A stretch of 9,861 nt of DNA from positions 1 to 9,861 of the forward strand of contig CAYRZF010000084.1 in NCBI GenBank assembly GCA_964428805.1, read 5' to 3'. This DNA is from CAYRZF01 sp964428805. Its GTDB lineage: Bacteria > Methylomirabilota > Methylomirabilia > Rokubacteriales > CSP1-6. The notes below the pieces were generated by a model. The model searched no databases and was not told the DNA's origin. It was given only the letters and a program-made list of their open reading frames with translations. Below, piece after piece: positions 1-6,276 of the stretch (the first letter of the stretch is position 1; the number at the start of each line of letters is the position of its first letter). The translations under genes and the position numbers were made by a program.

Positions 1-1
1 C

Positions 2-1723
2 GTGATCCTCACCGGCCTTGACTGGCTGATCATCGTCCTCTACTTCGTCCTCTCGCTGGCGGTGGGATTGGCCTTCGCCGGGCGCGCCGCCAGGAGCGTG
101 GAGGAGTACTTCCTCTCCGGGCGGCAGATTCCCTGGTGGCTGGCCGGGACCTCCATGGTGGCCACCACGTTCGCGGCCGACACGCCGCTGGCCGTCACCG
201 GGCTCACGGTCAAGCACGGGATCGCGGGTAACTGGCTCTGGTGGTCGTTCGTGATGAGCGGGATGCTCACGGTCTTTTTCTACGCCCGGCTCTGGCGGCG
301 GGCCGAGGTCATGACCGACGCCGAGTTCACCGAGCTCCGCTACGCGGGCCGACCGGCCGCCTTCCTGCGCGCCTTCCGGGCCGCCTACCTGGCCGTCCCG
401 ATCAACTGCATCATCATCGGCTGGGTCACCCACGCCATGGCGACGATCCTGGGGCTGACCCTGGGAGTGGGAAAGTGGGAGGCGACGGTGGCGCTGTTTG
501 TCATCACCGCCTTTTACTCCACGCTCTCAGGCCTCTGGGGGGTACTCGTCACCGACTTCGTCCAGTTCATCCTGGCGATGGCCGGTTCCGTGGTCCTGGC
601 GGTGTTTGCCGTCAATCAGGTGGGCGGCCTCTCGGGATTGCTGTCCGCCCTCGACGCCCGGTTCCCCGACGGGGCCCCCCTGGCGCTCCTGCCGGATCTC
701 CACTCGGCGTGGATGCCCGCGCTGACCTTCTTCGTCTATATCGCCGTCAACTGGTGGGCCTCCTGGTATCCGGGCGCCGAACCGGGGGGAGGCGGCTACA
801 TCGCCCAGCGAATCTTCTCGACGAGGGACGAGCGCCACGCGTTCCTGGCGGCGCTCTGGTTCAACCTCGCCCACTACGCGCTTAGACCCTGGCCCTGGAT
901 CCTGGTGGCGCTGGTCTCCATGGTGCTCTATCCGGGGCTCGCGAATCCCGAGGAGGGATATATCCGCGTCATGGTGGATCACCTGCCGCCGCTCTGGCGG
1001 GGCTTCCTCCTCGCGGCCTTCTTCGCCGCCTACATGTCCACAATCTCCACCCATCTGAACTGGGGCGCATCGTACCTGATCAACGACATCTACCGCCGCT
1101 TCTGGCGCCCCGGAGCCGAGGCCAGTCACTACGCGAGGGCCGGCCGCCTGGCCACCCTGCTCATCATGGTGGTGGCCGGAATCATCACCTACTACCTGAA
1201 ATCGGTGGAGGGGGCATGGAAGTTCCTCCTGGCGATCGGCGCGGGAACCGGGCTCGTGTACCTGCTCCGCTGGTATTGGTGGCGAATCAACGCGTGGTCG
1301 GAGGTGGCGGCCATGGCGGGAGCTCTCGGTCTGTCGCTCTGGCTCCAATTCGGCGTCGGCCTGGACGTGGACGACCCCCGGGACTTCGCCTGGCTCATGC
1401 TGCTCACCACGGCGGGGACGACGGCCCTGTGGGTCGCGGTGACGTATCTCACCCCCGAGGAGCCGCTCGACCACCTCCAGCGCTTTTGCGCCAAGGTGAG
1501 GCCGGGTGGCGCCGGCTGGCGCCGTATCACCGGGACCGCGCCCTCAAATCGGGGGCCCGGCACTCGAGAATTGCTCCACTGGGCCTTGGGGTGTATGGTG
1601 GTGTACCTCAACTTGTTCGGGATCGGCTCGCTGCTGCTCGGACGGGTCATGCGGGGGACGGCATTGATGACGGCGGGAGTGATCCTGACAGCGTGGATCG
1701 TCGCCGATTCGGCCAGGTCGTGA
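2..1723 (+). CDS. Sodium:solute symporter (SSF family), possibly 5'-partial
   Basis: A polytopic inner-membrane protein of about 573 residues with a dozen or more hydrophobic segments, the usual size and layout of SSF Na+/substrate symporters. Family features seen: a first membrane helix followed by E-Y-F-L-S-G-R (residues 35-41), typical of the SSF loop after TM1; the signature G-L-W-G-V-L-V-T-D-F-V-Q-F (178-190); and S-T-I-S-T (346-350) in a helix matching the one that supplies Ser/Thr ligands of the Na2 sodium site in PutP and vSGLT. The substrate cannot be told from sequence. The GTG at position 2 gives a sensible N-terminus, but the window begins there, so an upstream start is possible and no ribosome binding site is visible. 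A hydrophilic loop near 485-525 precedes two last hydrophobic helices. The next gene follows after 35 bp. Confidence 0.9.
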   Translation: MILTGLDWLIIVLYFVLSLAVGLAFAGRAARSVEEYFLSGRQIPWWLAGTSMVATTFAADTPLAVTGLTVKHGIAGNWLWWSFVMSGMLTVFFYARLWRRAEVMTDAEFTELRYAGRPAAFLRAFRAAYLAVPINCIIIGWVTHAMATILGLTLGVGKWEATVALFVITAFYSTLSGLWGVLVTDFVQFILAMAGSVVLAVFAVNQVGGLSGLLSALDARFPDGAPLALLPDLHSAWMPALTFFVYIAVNWWASWYPGAEPGGGGYIAQRIFSTRDERHAFLAALWFNLAHYALRPWPWILVALVSMVLYPGLANPEEGYIRVMVDHLPPLWRGFLLAAFFAAYMSTISTHLNWGASYLINDIYRRFWRPGAEASHYARAGRLATLLIMVVAGIITYYLKSVEGAWKFLLAIGAGTGLVYLLRWYWWRINAWSEVAAMAGALGLSLWLQFGVGLDVDDPRDFAWLMLLTTAGTTALWVAVTYLTPEEPLDHLQRFCAKVRPGGAGWRRITGTAPSNRGPGTRELLHWALGCMVVYLNLFGIGSLLLGRVMRGTALMTAGVILTAWIVADSARS

Positions 1724-1758
1724 TAAGATAAGGGACACACCGACCGCGAGAGGAGTCC

Positions 1759-2061
1759 ATGAGCCAGATTCCCGTGCAGGTGTTCGGCATCAACCTCCTC
1801 GTGAAGCTTTTGAGCGAGCCTCCCTCAGACATCCGGATCCATTGTCCCAAGGGCTCCCCCATTCGCTACGGGCAAGTCGTGGGCCGGGGCGACGGCTTTG
1901 ACGAGGGCGCCAACGCCTTCCGCGAGATGCCGCCCGTGGAGGCCGTGGTGGCCTTCGAGGAGAGCCCCGAGGACGTGGAGGGGCACTACTTCTACGTGGG
2001 CGGCGAGGAGCACCGGGTCATCCGCCTCGACGCGGTGATCCTCTCGTTCCCCCACGAGTGA
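1759..2061 (+). CDS. Small protein with a GroES (Cpn10)-like pattern, function unknown
   Basis: A 100-residue soluble protein with an ATG start and a good ribosome binding site (GAGAGGAG, 1748-1755). No annotated family is certain, but the pattern follows a Cpn10 beta-barrel: an N-terminal strand ending G-I-N-L-L-V-K-L (10-17, compare P-L-x-D-R-V-I-V-K in GroES); R-Y-G-Q-V-V-G-R-G-D-G (36-46, compare R-G-E-V-L-A-V-G-x-G); V-E-A-V-V-A-F (60-66, compare V-G-D-x-V-x-F); and a C-terminal V-G-G-E-E-H-R-V-I-R-L-D-A-V-I-L-S-F (80-97, compare I-D-x-E-E-x-L-I-x-x-x-D-I-L-A-I). The region between residues 18 and 36 would hold the mobile loop, but lacks its usual G-G-I-V-L motif. No groEL is present in the window. 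Its stop overlaps a GTG of the downstream Memo gene, so the two may be co-translated. The gene is secure; the fold is inferred. Confidence 0.75.
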   Translation: MSQIPVQVFGINLLVKLLSEPPSDIRIHCPKGSPIRYGQVVGRGDGFDEGANAFREMPPVEAVVAFEESPEDVEGHYFYVGGEEHRVIRLDAVILSFPHE

Positions 2062-2102
2062 GGGGCACTCTCCCCCGACACCGTATCCCGACGCCGACGG
2101 CC

Positions 2103-3419
2103 ATGAACCGGACAGACCGCCCGACGCTGCGCCCCGTCGAGGCGTTTCCCGTGGAGGCCAACGGCCAGAAGGGGCTGGCGCTCCGCGACCCCGCGGGCTT
2201 CACCGAGTCGGTCCTGGTCCTCCCGCCTCCGCTGCTCGACATCGTCTCCCTCTTCGACGGCGAGCACACACTGCTGGACATCCAGGAAATGTTCATGCGC
2301 CGTCACGGGGAGCTCCTGCTCACCGAGCGCCTCGAGGAGATCGTCGCGACGCTCGACGAGCACGGCTTCCTCGACAGCCCGAATTTCGCCCGGCGCCGCG
2401 CCGCGGTTGAGACGGCATTCAGGGCACGCCCGAGCCGGCCGGCGGTTCACGCCGGCAGCGCCTACGCTGCCGAGGCCGACGCACTCCGCGCGCAGATCAC
2501 CGGGTTCTTCACCCATCGGGAGGGACCGGGAGCGACAGCCGACGCCGGACCGGGCACCGCGGTCCAGGGCATCATCGCCCCCCACATCGACTTTCACCGG
2601 GGCGGGCCGACCTACGCCTGGGCCTACCGGGAGGTGGCCGAAAGGAGCGACGCGGACCTGTTCGTGATCTTCGGCACCTGTCACGCCGGGATGCCGGACC
2701 CCTTCGCGCTCACGCTGAAGGACTACGAGACCCCGCTCGGAGCCGCCCGGGTGGAGCGCGAGTTCTGCGAGGCTCTCGCACGCCGGTACGGAGACGACCT
2801 CCTGGCGAGCGAGTTGGCCCACCGGGCCGAGCACTCCATCGAATTCCAGACCGTGTTTCTCCGCTGCCTGTTCGCTGGCCGGCGCGAATTCGAGGTTGTT
2901 CCCGTCCTGGCAAGCTTCCTTCACGAGAGCGTGGCCTTCGGCAAGGACCCGGAAGCTGACCCGCGCGTTCCGCGCTTCTTCGACGCGCTCCGGGACGCCA
3001 TCGCCGCCTCGAATCGGCGCGTCTGCCTGATCGCGGGCGCCGACCTGGCCCATGTGGGGCCGCGCTTCGGCGATCCCGAGCCGGTGGGGCCCGCGGCGCT
3101 CGCTCGCATCGAGCGCGAGGACCGCGCCATGCTGGAGGCGGTCGCGGCCGTTGACGCGCGGGCTTTCTACGAGTCGGTGGCGAGGGACGGGGACAGCCGG
3201 CGCATCTGCGGGCTGTCGCCCATCTATGCCCTGCTCCGGTGTCTTCCCCCCGGCCGAGGTCGCCTGCTTCGATACGCCCAGTGGCCTGACCGCCAGGGCA
3301 CGGTCAGCTTTGCCAGCCTCGCGTTTCACTCGGAGGGGGGCTCCGCCCCCCTTCCGATACCTCCCCCGGAGATTGGGCGGGCAAAGCCCGCCCCCGAACA
3401 AGGCAATGAGCGCCAATGA
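2103..3419 (+). CDS. Memo-family protein (AmmeMemoRadiSam system protein B) with N-terminal extension domain
   Basis: A 438-residue cytosolic protein. Residues about 150-408 form a Memo domain, related to non-haem dioxygenases of the LigB type. Conserved positions are visible: A-P-H-I-D (His161), F-G-T-C-H (His194), A-E-H-S-I-E-F-Q (243-249), G-A-D-L-A-H (His317) and I-C-G-L-S-P-I (Cys369). His161, His194 and Cys369 match the metal-binding trio described for human MEMO1. Residues 7-95 form a separate small domain (R-P-V-x-x-F, L-R-D-P, L-F-D-G-E-H-T-L-L-D-I) resembling PqqD-like winged helices; this is tentative. Bacterial relatives usually travel with an AMMECR1 protein and a radical SAM protein, neither seen here. 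Residues about 409-438 come from a double-hairpin element and are probably not part of the ancestral fold. The ATG at 2103 was chosen because it sits just before the first domain; an in-frame GTG at 2058 overlapping the previous stop is an alternative. Confidence 0.87.
   Translation: MNRTDRPTLRPVEAFPVEANGQKGLALRDPAGFTESVLVLPPPLLDIVSLFDGEHTLLDIQEMFMRRHGELLLTERLEEIVATLDEHGFLDSPNFARRRAAVETAFRARPSRPAVHAGSAYAAEADALRAQITGFFTHREGPGATADAGPGTAVQGIIAPHIDFHRGGPTYAWAYREVAERSDADLFVIFGTCHAGMPDPFALTLKDYETPLGAARVEREFCEALARRYGDDLLASELAHRAEHSIEFQTVFLRCLFAGRREFEVVPVLASFLHESVAFGKDPEADPRVPRFFDALRDAIAASNRRVCLIAGADLAHVGPRFGDPEPVGPAALARIEREDRAMLEAVAAVDARAFYESVARDGDSRRICGLSPIYALLRCLPPGRGRLLRYAQWPDRQGTVSFASLAFHSEGGSAPLPIPPPEIGRAKPAPEQGNERQ
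3331..3393 (+). repeat. REP-like double GC hairpin, read into the Memo C-terminus
   Basis: Two strong inverted repeats lie 20-25 bases apart. The first pairs GGGGGGC (3335-3341) with GCCCCCC (3345-3351) around a TCC loop and can be extended by three pairs. The second is a perfect 8-bp stem, GGGCGGGC (3375-3382) with GCCCGCCC (3386-3393), loop AAA. There is no T-tract, so an intrinsic terminator is not supported. The layout resembles dispersed intergenic REP-type elements, but only one copy is in this window, so repetition cannot be shown here. It encodes the Pro/Gly-rich tail of the Memo protein and ends 12 bases before the DUF1285 start codon. Confidence 0.6.
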
Positions 3420-3864
3420 TCCTGCGCAGTGGGAGCTTCCTCGCCTCACCATCAACCGCGAAGGGGAATGGCTTCACGAGGGCGAGGAGATCACCCATCC
3501 GGGCATTCTCGCCAACCTCCGGGGGAACCTGCGCCGGGATGAGGCCGGCTACTTTATCCACGCCGGCCCGGTCCGGATTCCCGTTGAGGTGGCCGACGCG
3601 CCGTTCGTGGTCACGCGGATCGAGCCAGACGGTCAGACGCTTCGCCTGACGCTGAACGACGGGACCGAGGAACCCCTGGACCCGGCGACGCTTCGCCTCA
3701 CCTCGGAAGAGGTGCCGTACTGCCGCGTCAGGGGCGGGCGGTTCGAGGCGCGCCTCTCCCGGGCCGCCGCCTACCAGCTGGGGCAGCTCGTCGAGTACGA
3801 CGAGCAAACCGGTCGGGCAGTCCTACATGTCGGCGGGACGGCGCACCGCCTCCCCCGTGAGTGA
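3406..3864 (+). CDS. DUF1285 family protein
   Basis: A 152-residue soluble protein matching the DUF1285 pattern: L-T-I-N-R-E-G-E-W near the N-terminus (14-22), a central G-Y-F-I-H (48-52), V-E-V-A-D-A-P-F-V-V (60-69), the V-P-Y-C-R-V (103-108) and F-E-A-R-L-S-R-A-A-A-Y-x-L (113-125) segments, and V-G-G-T (142-145) near the end. The biochemical role of the family is not established. The ATG at 3406 follows a weak AAGG and overlaps the end of the Memo gene by 14 bases, so translation is probably coupled. The frame stays open upstream as far as 3052, but that part is a shadow of the Memo gene in another frame. Confidence 0.87.
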   Translation: MSANDPAQWELPRLTINREGEWLHEGEEITHPGILANLRGNLRRDEAGYFIHAGPVRIPVEVADAPFVVTRIEPDGQTLRLTLNDGTEEPLDPATLRLTSEEVPYCRVRGGRFEARLSRAAAYQLGQLVEYDEQTGRAVLHVGGTAHRLPRE

Positions 3865-3874
3865 GGTCCGTCGC

Positions 3875-3902
3875 TTGACATTCACTCCCTGGCTGATATT
3901 CT
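3875..3902 (+). promoter_or_regulatory. Probable sigma70-type promoter of the redox/copper cluster
   Basis: A perfect -35 box TTGACA (3875-3880) is followed after 16 bases by TATTCT (3897-3902), four of six matches to TATAAT. Transcription would begin near 3909, which coincides with the GTG start of the next gene. The site lies in the 44-bp gap after DUF1285, the widest upstream spacing of this cluster. The spacing is not the 19-20 bp used by MerR-type copper or mercury activators. Confidence 0.5.
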
Positions 3903-3908
3903 GAGGTC

Positions 3909-4235
3909 GTGGCATTCTCTCCCTCGTTCAGACGCGCATTCTGCCGGGCGCTGCCGACCGTCATCGCCGCCGTCTTTCTCCTCTCGTGCCTGGCTACCGC
4001 GGCCCACCTGGCCATGGCCGCCGGCGAGGGGTGTCAGGCCATCGAGCCTTCGGTCAGGAGTTGCGGGCCGACGACCTCCCTCGACACGGCCCCGGCCCTT
4101 CCCGCGGTGGCCCTCGATCTCGATTCATCCCCCGCGCCCACTGCGTGGGTCCCGCTGGCCCTCCCGCTCGCCGGTTTCTCACAGCGCCAGGCCGCCCCGC
4201 CCGTCCCCCGCTCGCCTCCCTCGATCCCGGCGTAG
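3909..4235 (+). CDS. Small secreted Ala/Pro-rich hypothetical protein
   Basis: A 108-residue protein of unknown family. The N-terminus looks like a true signal peptide: a basic region (residues 1-17 with several Arg), a hydrophobic core (about 18-35) and A-x-A-type cleavage near residue 37. An L-L-S-C within the core is a poor lipobox. The mature part has two cysteines about ten residues apart, a short hydrophobic stretch (W-V-P-L-A-L-P-L) and a Pro-rich tail. Codons show the strong G/C third-position preference of the neighbours, which supports a real gene. The GTG start has no ribosome binding site; the predicted transcription start falls on it, so the message may be leaderless. It is the first gene of the metal/thiol cluster. 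Small secreted proteins of this kind are common in copper gene sets, but no function can be given. Confidence 0.55.
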   Translation: MAFSPSFRRAFCRALPTVIAAVFLLSCLATAAHLAMAAGEGCQAIEPSVRSCGPTTSLDTAPALPAVALDLDSSPAPTAWVPLALPLAGFSQRQAAPPVPRSPPSIPA

Positions 4236-4350
4236 TCGTAGCCGAATCATCTCGTTTCTGATCGTTCGCGGCTGAGGAGTGTCTTCCCTTGCCGTGAGGT
4301 CGGGAACTCTCTCAATCGAAGCGGAGGAGGCATTTGCGGAAAGGAGCGCG

Positions 4351-5112
4351 ATGCGCCATTTGATCCTGGCCTGGTACACCTGGTTGAGCACGCTGAGCCA
4401 GGGATTCGTCTTCACCGTTGATCGGTGGATTACCGCTGTTGACATCCCAGGCGCGAGCGCGGTTTTCCTCGGGCTGATCGCGGCTACGTCACCGTGCCAG
4501 CTCACCACCAACTTGGGTGCTCTGGCCTACGCCTCCAGGGAATCCTCGAGGGGCGGGACACTCATTTCGGCCGTCGCCTACGCGGCAGGTAAGGTCGCCG
4601 TCTATAGCCTTGTCGGCGCCCTGGTCATTCTCGCCGGCCTTCAGCTCCAGGCTGTCTCCATCCCTGTGGTCATCGTGGCGCGCAAGCTCCTCGGCCCCCT
4701 CATGGTAGTCGTGGGTCTTGCCATGCTGGGCCTGATCCACTTGAGGGGGGCGTTCGGCGAGGCGCTGAGCCTGAAGCTCCGGGCAGCCGTGCCAGCGCGG
4801 GGAGCCGGTGGCGCCTTTCTCCTCGGCGTTGTCTTCTCCCTCGCTTTCTGCCCGACGCTCTTCTGGCTCTTCTTCGGTCTCACGGTCCCCCTGGCGCTCA
4901 GGAGCGTGGGAGGGTGGAGCTTCCCGGGACTGTTTGCCTTCGGCTCGATCCTCCCACTCTTGACCGTCTCCGCGGTCGTCGCCTTGGGGTTCGCCGCGGC
5001 TGAGCGGGTAGCCGGAAGAATGTCGGGCATCCAGCGTGCCATAAGCGTGGTGGCGGGAGGAATCTTCGTCCTCGCCGGCCTCCACGACACAGTCGTGTAC
5101 TGGTGGCTCTGA
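4351..5112 (+). CDS. CcdA/DsbD-like transmembrane protein (cytochrome c biogenesis transmembrane family)
   Basis: An inner-membrane protein of 253 residues with about six to seven hydrophobic helices. The two halves each hold one Cys-Pro-type motif in a helix: T-S-P-C-Q-L-T (Cys49) and F-C-P-T-L-F (Cys167). This is the arrangement of CcdA and the DsbD beta domain, in which the two intramembrane cysteines carry electrons from cytosolic thioredoxin to periplasmic thiol proteins. The downstream DsbA-family and SCO proteins are natural partners, though pairing is inferred. The ATG at 4351 was chosen because AAGGAG (4341-4346) lies just ahead; an in-frame GTG at 4279 would add 24 residues. The 115 bases between the previous gene and 4351 show no second promoter that I can support. 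The stop is 14 bases before the next start. Confidence 0.85.
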   Translation: MRHLILAWYTWLSTLSQGFVFTVDRWITAVDIPGASAVFLGLIAATSPCQLTTNLGALAYASRESSRGGTLISAVAYAAGKVAVYSLVGALVILAGLQLQAVSIPVVIVARKLLGPLMVVVGLAMLGLIHLRGAFGEALSLKLRAAVPARGAGGAFLLGVVFSLAFCPTLFWLFFGLTVPLALRSVGGWSFPGLFAFGSILPLLTVSAVVALGFAAAERVAGRMSGIQRAISVVAGGIFVLAGLHDTVVYWWL

Positions 5113-5126
5113 CAAGGAGGAAAGGA

Positions 5127-5663
5127 ATGCGACACTGTCCGATCTGCGGCGTCGAGGTTTCTTCCCCCGCCGACACCCGCTTCGGGGAGGCTTTCTGCTC
5201 CGTGACTCACGCGGAGGAGTTCGTCGAGAAGATACGGGAGGCCAAAATTCAGGCGGCTGTCGCGCTTGCTGTCCGTTCCCCAGAACCCGAGGTGCGGCAT
5301 CCCGAGGCGTCCGTGGCCACCGCGCCGGCTCAGCCGGCGTGGAAGCGCTACGTCAAGATGGGAGCCTGCGTCGGTGCGCCCCTCCTGGCCCTGGCCTTCC
5401 TCGCGGGAGGTGGGGGTGCGGTGCTCGGGGCGGCTGGGACCCTCCTTCCCATCGTGGCTTTCCTCGCATGCCCTCTCGCCATGTACTTCATGATGCGCTC
5501 CATGTCTAAGANNNNNNNNNNNNNNNNNNNNNNNNNNNNNNNNNNNNNNNNNNNNNNNNNNNNNNNNNNNNNNNNNNNNNNNNNNNNNNNNNNNNNNNNN
5601 NNNNNNNNNNNGGAGAAGGGACGAAGTCCCTCGGCGGACCGTGAGAGCAAAGATGAGATCTGA
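5127..5663 (+). CDS. TRASH/YHS-like metal-binding membrane protein, interrupted by assembly gap
   Basis: Starts at ATG 5127 behind an ideal AAGGAGG (5114-5120). The visible N-terminal 128 residues contain C-P-I-C (Cys4, Cys7) and F-C-S-V-T-H (Cys24, His28), the spacing of a TRASH/YHS treble-clef metal site with His in place of the usual last Cys. A linker rich in Ala, Pro and Glu follows, then one or two hydrophobic segments (about 80-104 and 105-124). The last, L-L-P-I-V-A-F-L-A-C-P-L-A-M-Y-F-M-M, resembles the DUF2933 segment found in heavy-metal resistance loci. The N run begins at 5512. After it, one frame gives a short polar tail ending at the TGA 5661-5663, overlapping the methyltransferase start; since the gap size is unknown, this end is uncertain. 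TRASH domains sense or carry copper or mercury, which suits the neighbours. Confidence 0.7.
   Translation: MRHCPICGVEVSSPADTRFGEAFCSVTHAEEFVEKIREAKIQAAVALAVRSPEPEVRHPEASVATAPAQPAWKRYVKMGACVGAPLLALAFLAGGGGAVLGAAGTLLPIVAFLACPLAMYFMMRSMSKXXXXXXXXXXXXXXXXXXXXXXXXXXXXXXXXXXEKGRSPSADRESKDEI
5512..5611. other. Assembly gap (100 N)
   Basis: Exactly 100 N, probably a default scaffold gap rather than a measured length. It removes the 3' part of the TRASH-like gene and possibly more, including any short gene or upstream extension of the methyltransferase frame. Confidence 0.98.
5617..5631 (+). repeat. Small hairpin after the gap
   Basis: AGGGAC (5617-5622) pairs with GTCCCT (5626-5631) around GAA. There is no T-tract after it. 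It lies 22 bases before the methyltransferase ATG and may be chance, or a remnant of a larger element lost in the gap. Confidence 0.3.
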
Positions 5664-6276
5664 GACCCGTGGTCATCCAATATTCGCGGCGCTGTATGAC
5701 GTCATCCAGCGCCCGGCCGAAAAGAAGTTTCTCCGTTCACATCGCGCCTATCTCGCGGGCGGCGCCACGGGGCGGGTGCTGGATGTGGGGTCCGGCACCG
5801 GACTCAACTTCGCCTACTACCCGGCGGAGGCAGAGGTTGTGGGGATTGAGCCGGATCCTCACATGTTCAGGCGAGCTCAGGCGCGGGCCGACCGCCTCGG
5901 GAGGCAGGTCAAACTCTTGGCGGATGGCGCCGAGCAACTGCCGCTTCCGGATGGGTCGTTTGACGCGGCCGTCGCGACGCTGGTGTTTTGCACCATACCG
6001 GATCCAGACCGGGCCTTAGGCGAACTGAGGCGCGTGCTTCGACCGGGCGGCCAACTCCGCTTCCTGGAGCACGTCCGCGCGAAGACACCTGGGTGGCAGC
6101 GCTTTCAGGACTTTGTGACGCCCGTCTGGAAGCGAATCGGGGCCGGGTGCCACCCCAACCGAGATACGGCCAGCGCCATTGAGCGAGCGGGCTTCTGGGT
6201 CGAGGAACTGCAACATTACGCACACGGTCCGTATCCCGTCCGCCCGTTCGTGAGTGGCGTGGCGGTGCGTGTATGA
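5653..6276 (+). CDS. Class I SAM-dependent methyltransferase, METTL7-like
   Basis: A 207-residue soluble Rossmann-fold methyltransferase. Motif I is V-L-D-V-G-S-G-T-G (42-50); the acidic residue binding the SAM ribose is Glu66 in V-G-I-E-P; motif IV is F-D-A-A-V-A-T-L-V-F-C (103-113); and L-R-R-V-L-R-P-G-G (125-133) precedes F-L-E-H-V (137-141). The C-terminal half (W-x-x-F-x-D, G-C-H-P-N-R-D-T, I-E-R-A-G-F) follows the order I remember for human METTL7A/B (TMT1A/B), which are thiol S-methyltransferases, rather than UbiE. The membrane anchor of the human proteins is absent. A thiol or sulfide substrate would fit the redox neighbours but is only an inference. ATG 5653 is preferred; an in-frame GTG at 5641 is possible, and the frame stays open into the gap. 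The TGA overlaps the next ATG as ATGA. Confidence 0.85.
   Translation: MRSETRGHPIFAALYDVIQRPAEKKFLRSHRAYLAGGATGRVLDVGSGTGLNFAYYPAEAEVVGIEPDPHMFRRAQARADRLGRQVKLLADGAEQLPLPDGSFDAAVATLVFCTIPDPDRALGELRRVLRPGGQLRFLEHVRAKTPGWQRFQDFVTPVWKRIGAGCHPNRDTASAIERAGFWVEELQHYAHGPYPVRPFVSGVAVRV

Noticed and set aside
527..1474. - strand frame of 315 codons opposite the symporter
   Set aside because: Charged, low-complexity translation with no recognisable domain, opposite a clear membrane transporter.
1685..1730. Promoter-like CTGACA and TAAGAT boxes before the GroES-like gene
   Set aside because: The spacing is 33 bases and no better -35 box lies at 16-18 bases, so it is not supported as a promoter.
3335..3393. 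Intrinsic terminator after the Memo gene
   Set aside because: The stems are strong but no T-tract follows and the next gene overlaps the Memo stop.
3052..3405. Upstream extension of the DUF1285 frame to 3052
   Set aside because: This part overlaps the Memo gene in another frame and does not resemble DUF1285; the family pattern begins after ATG 3406.
1992..3455. Long open frame of 487 codons on the - strand
   Set aside because: It lies opposite the Memo gene, has the Arg/Gly/Ala-rich composition of a GC-rich antisense shadow and no family motif.
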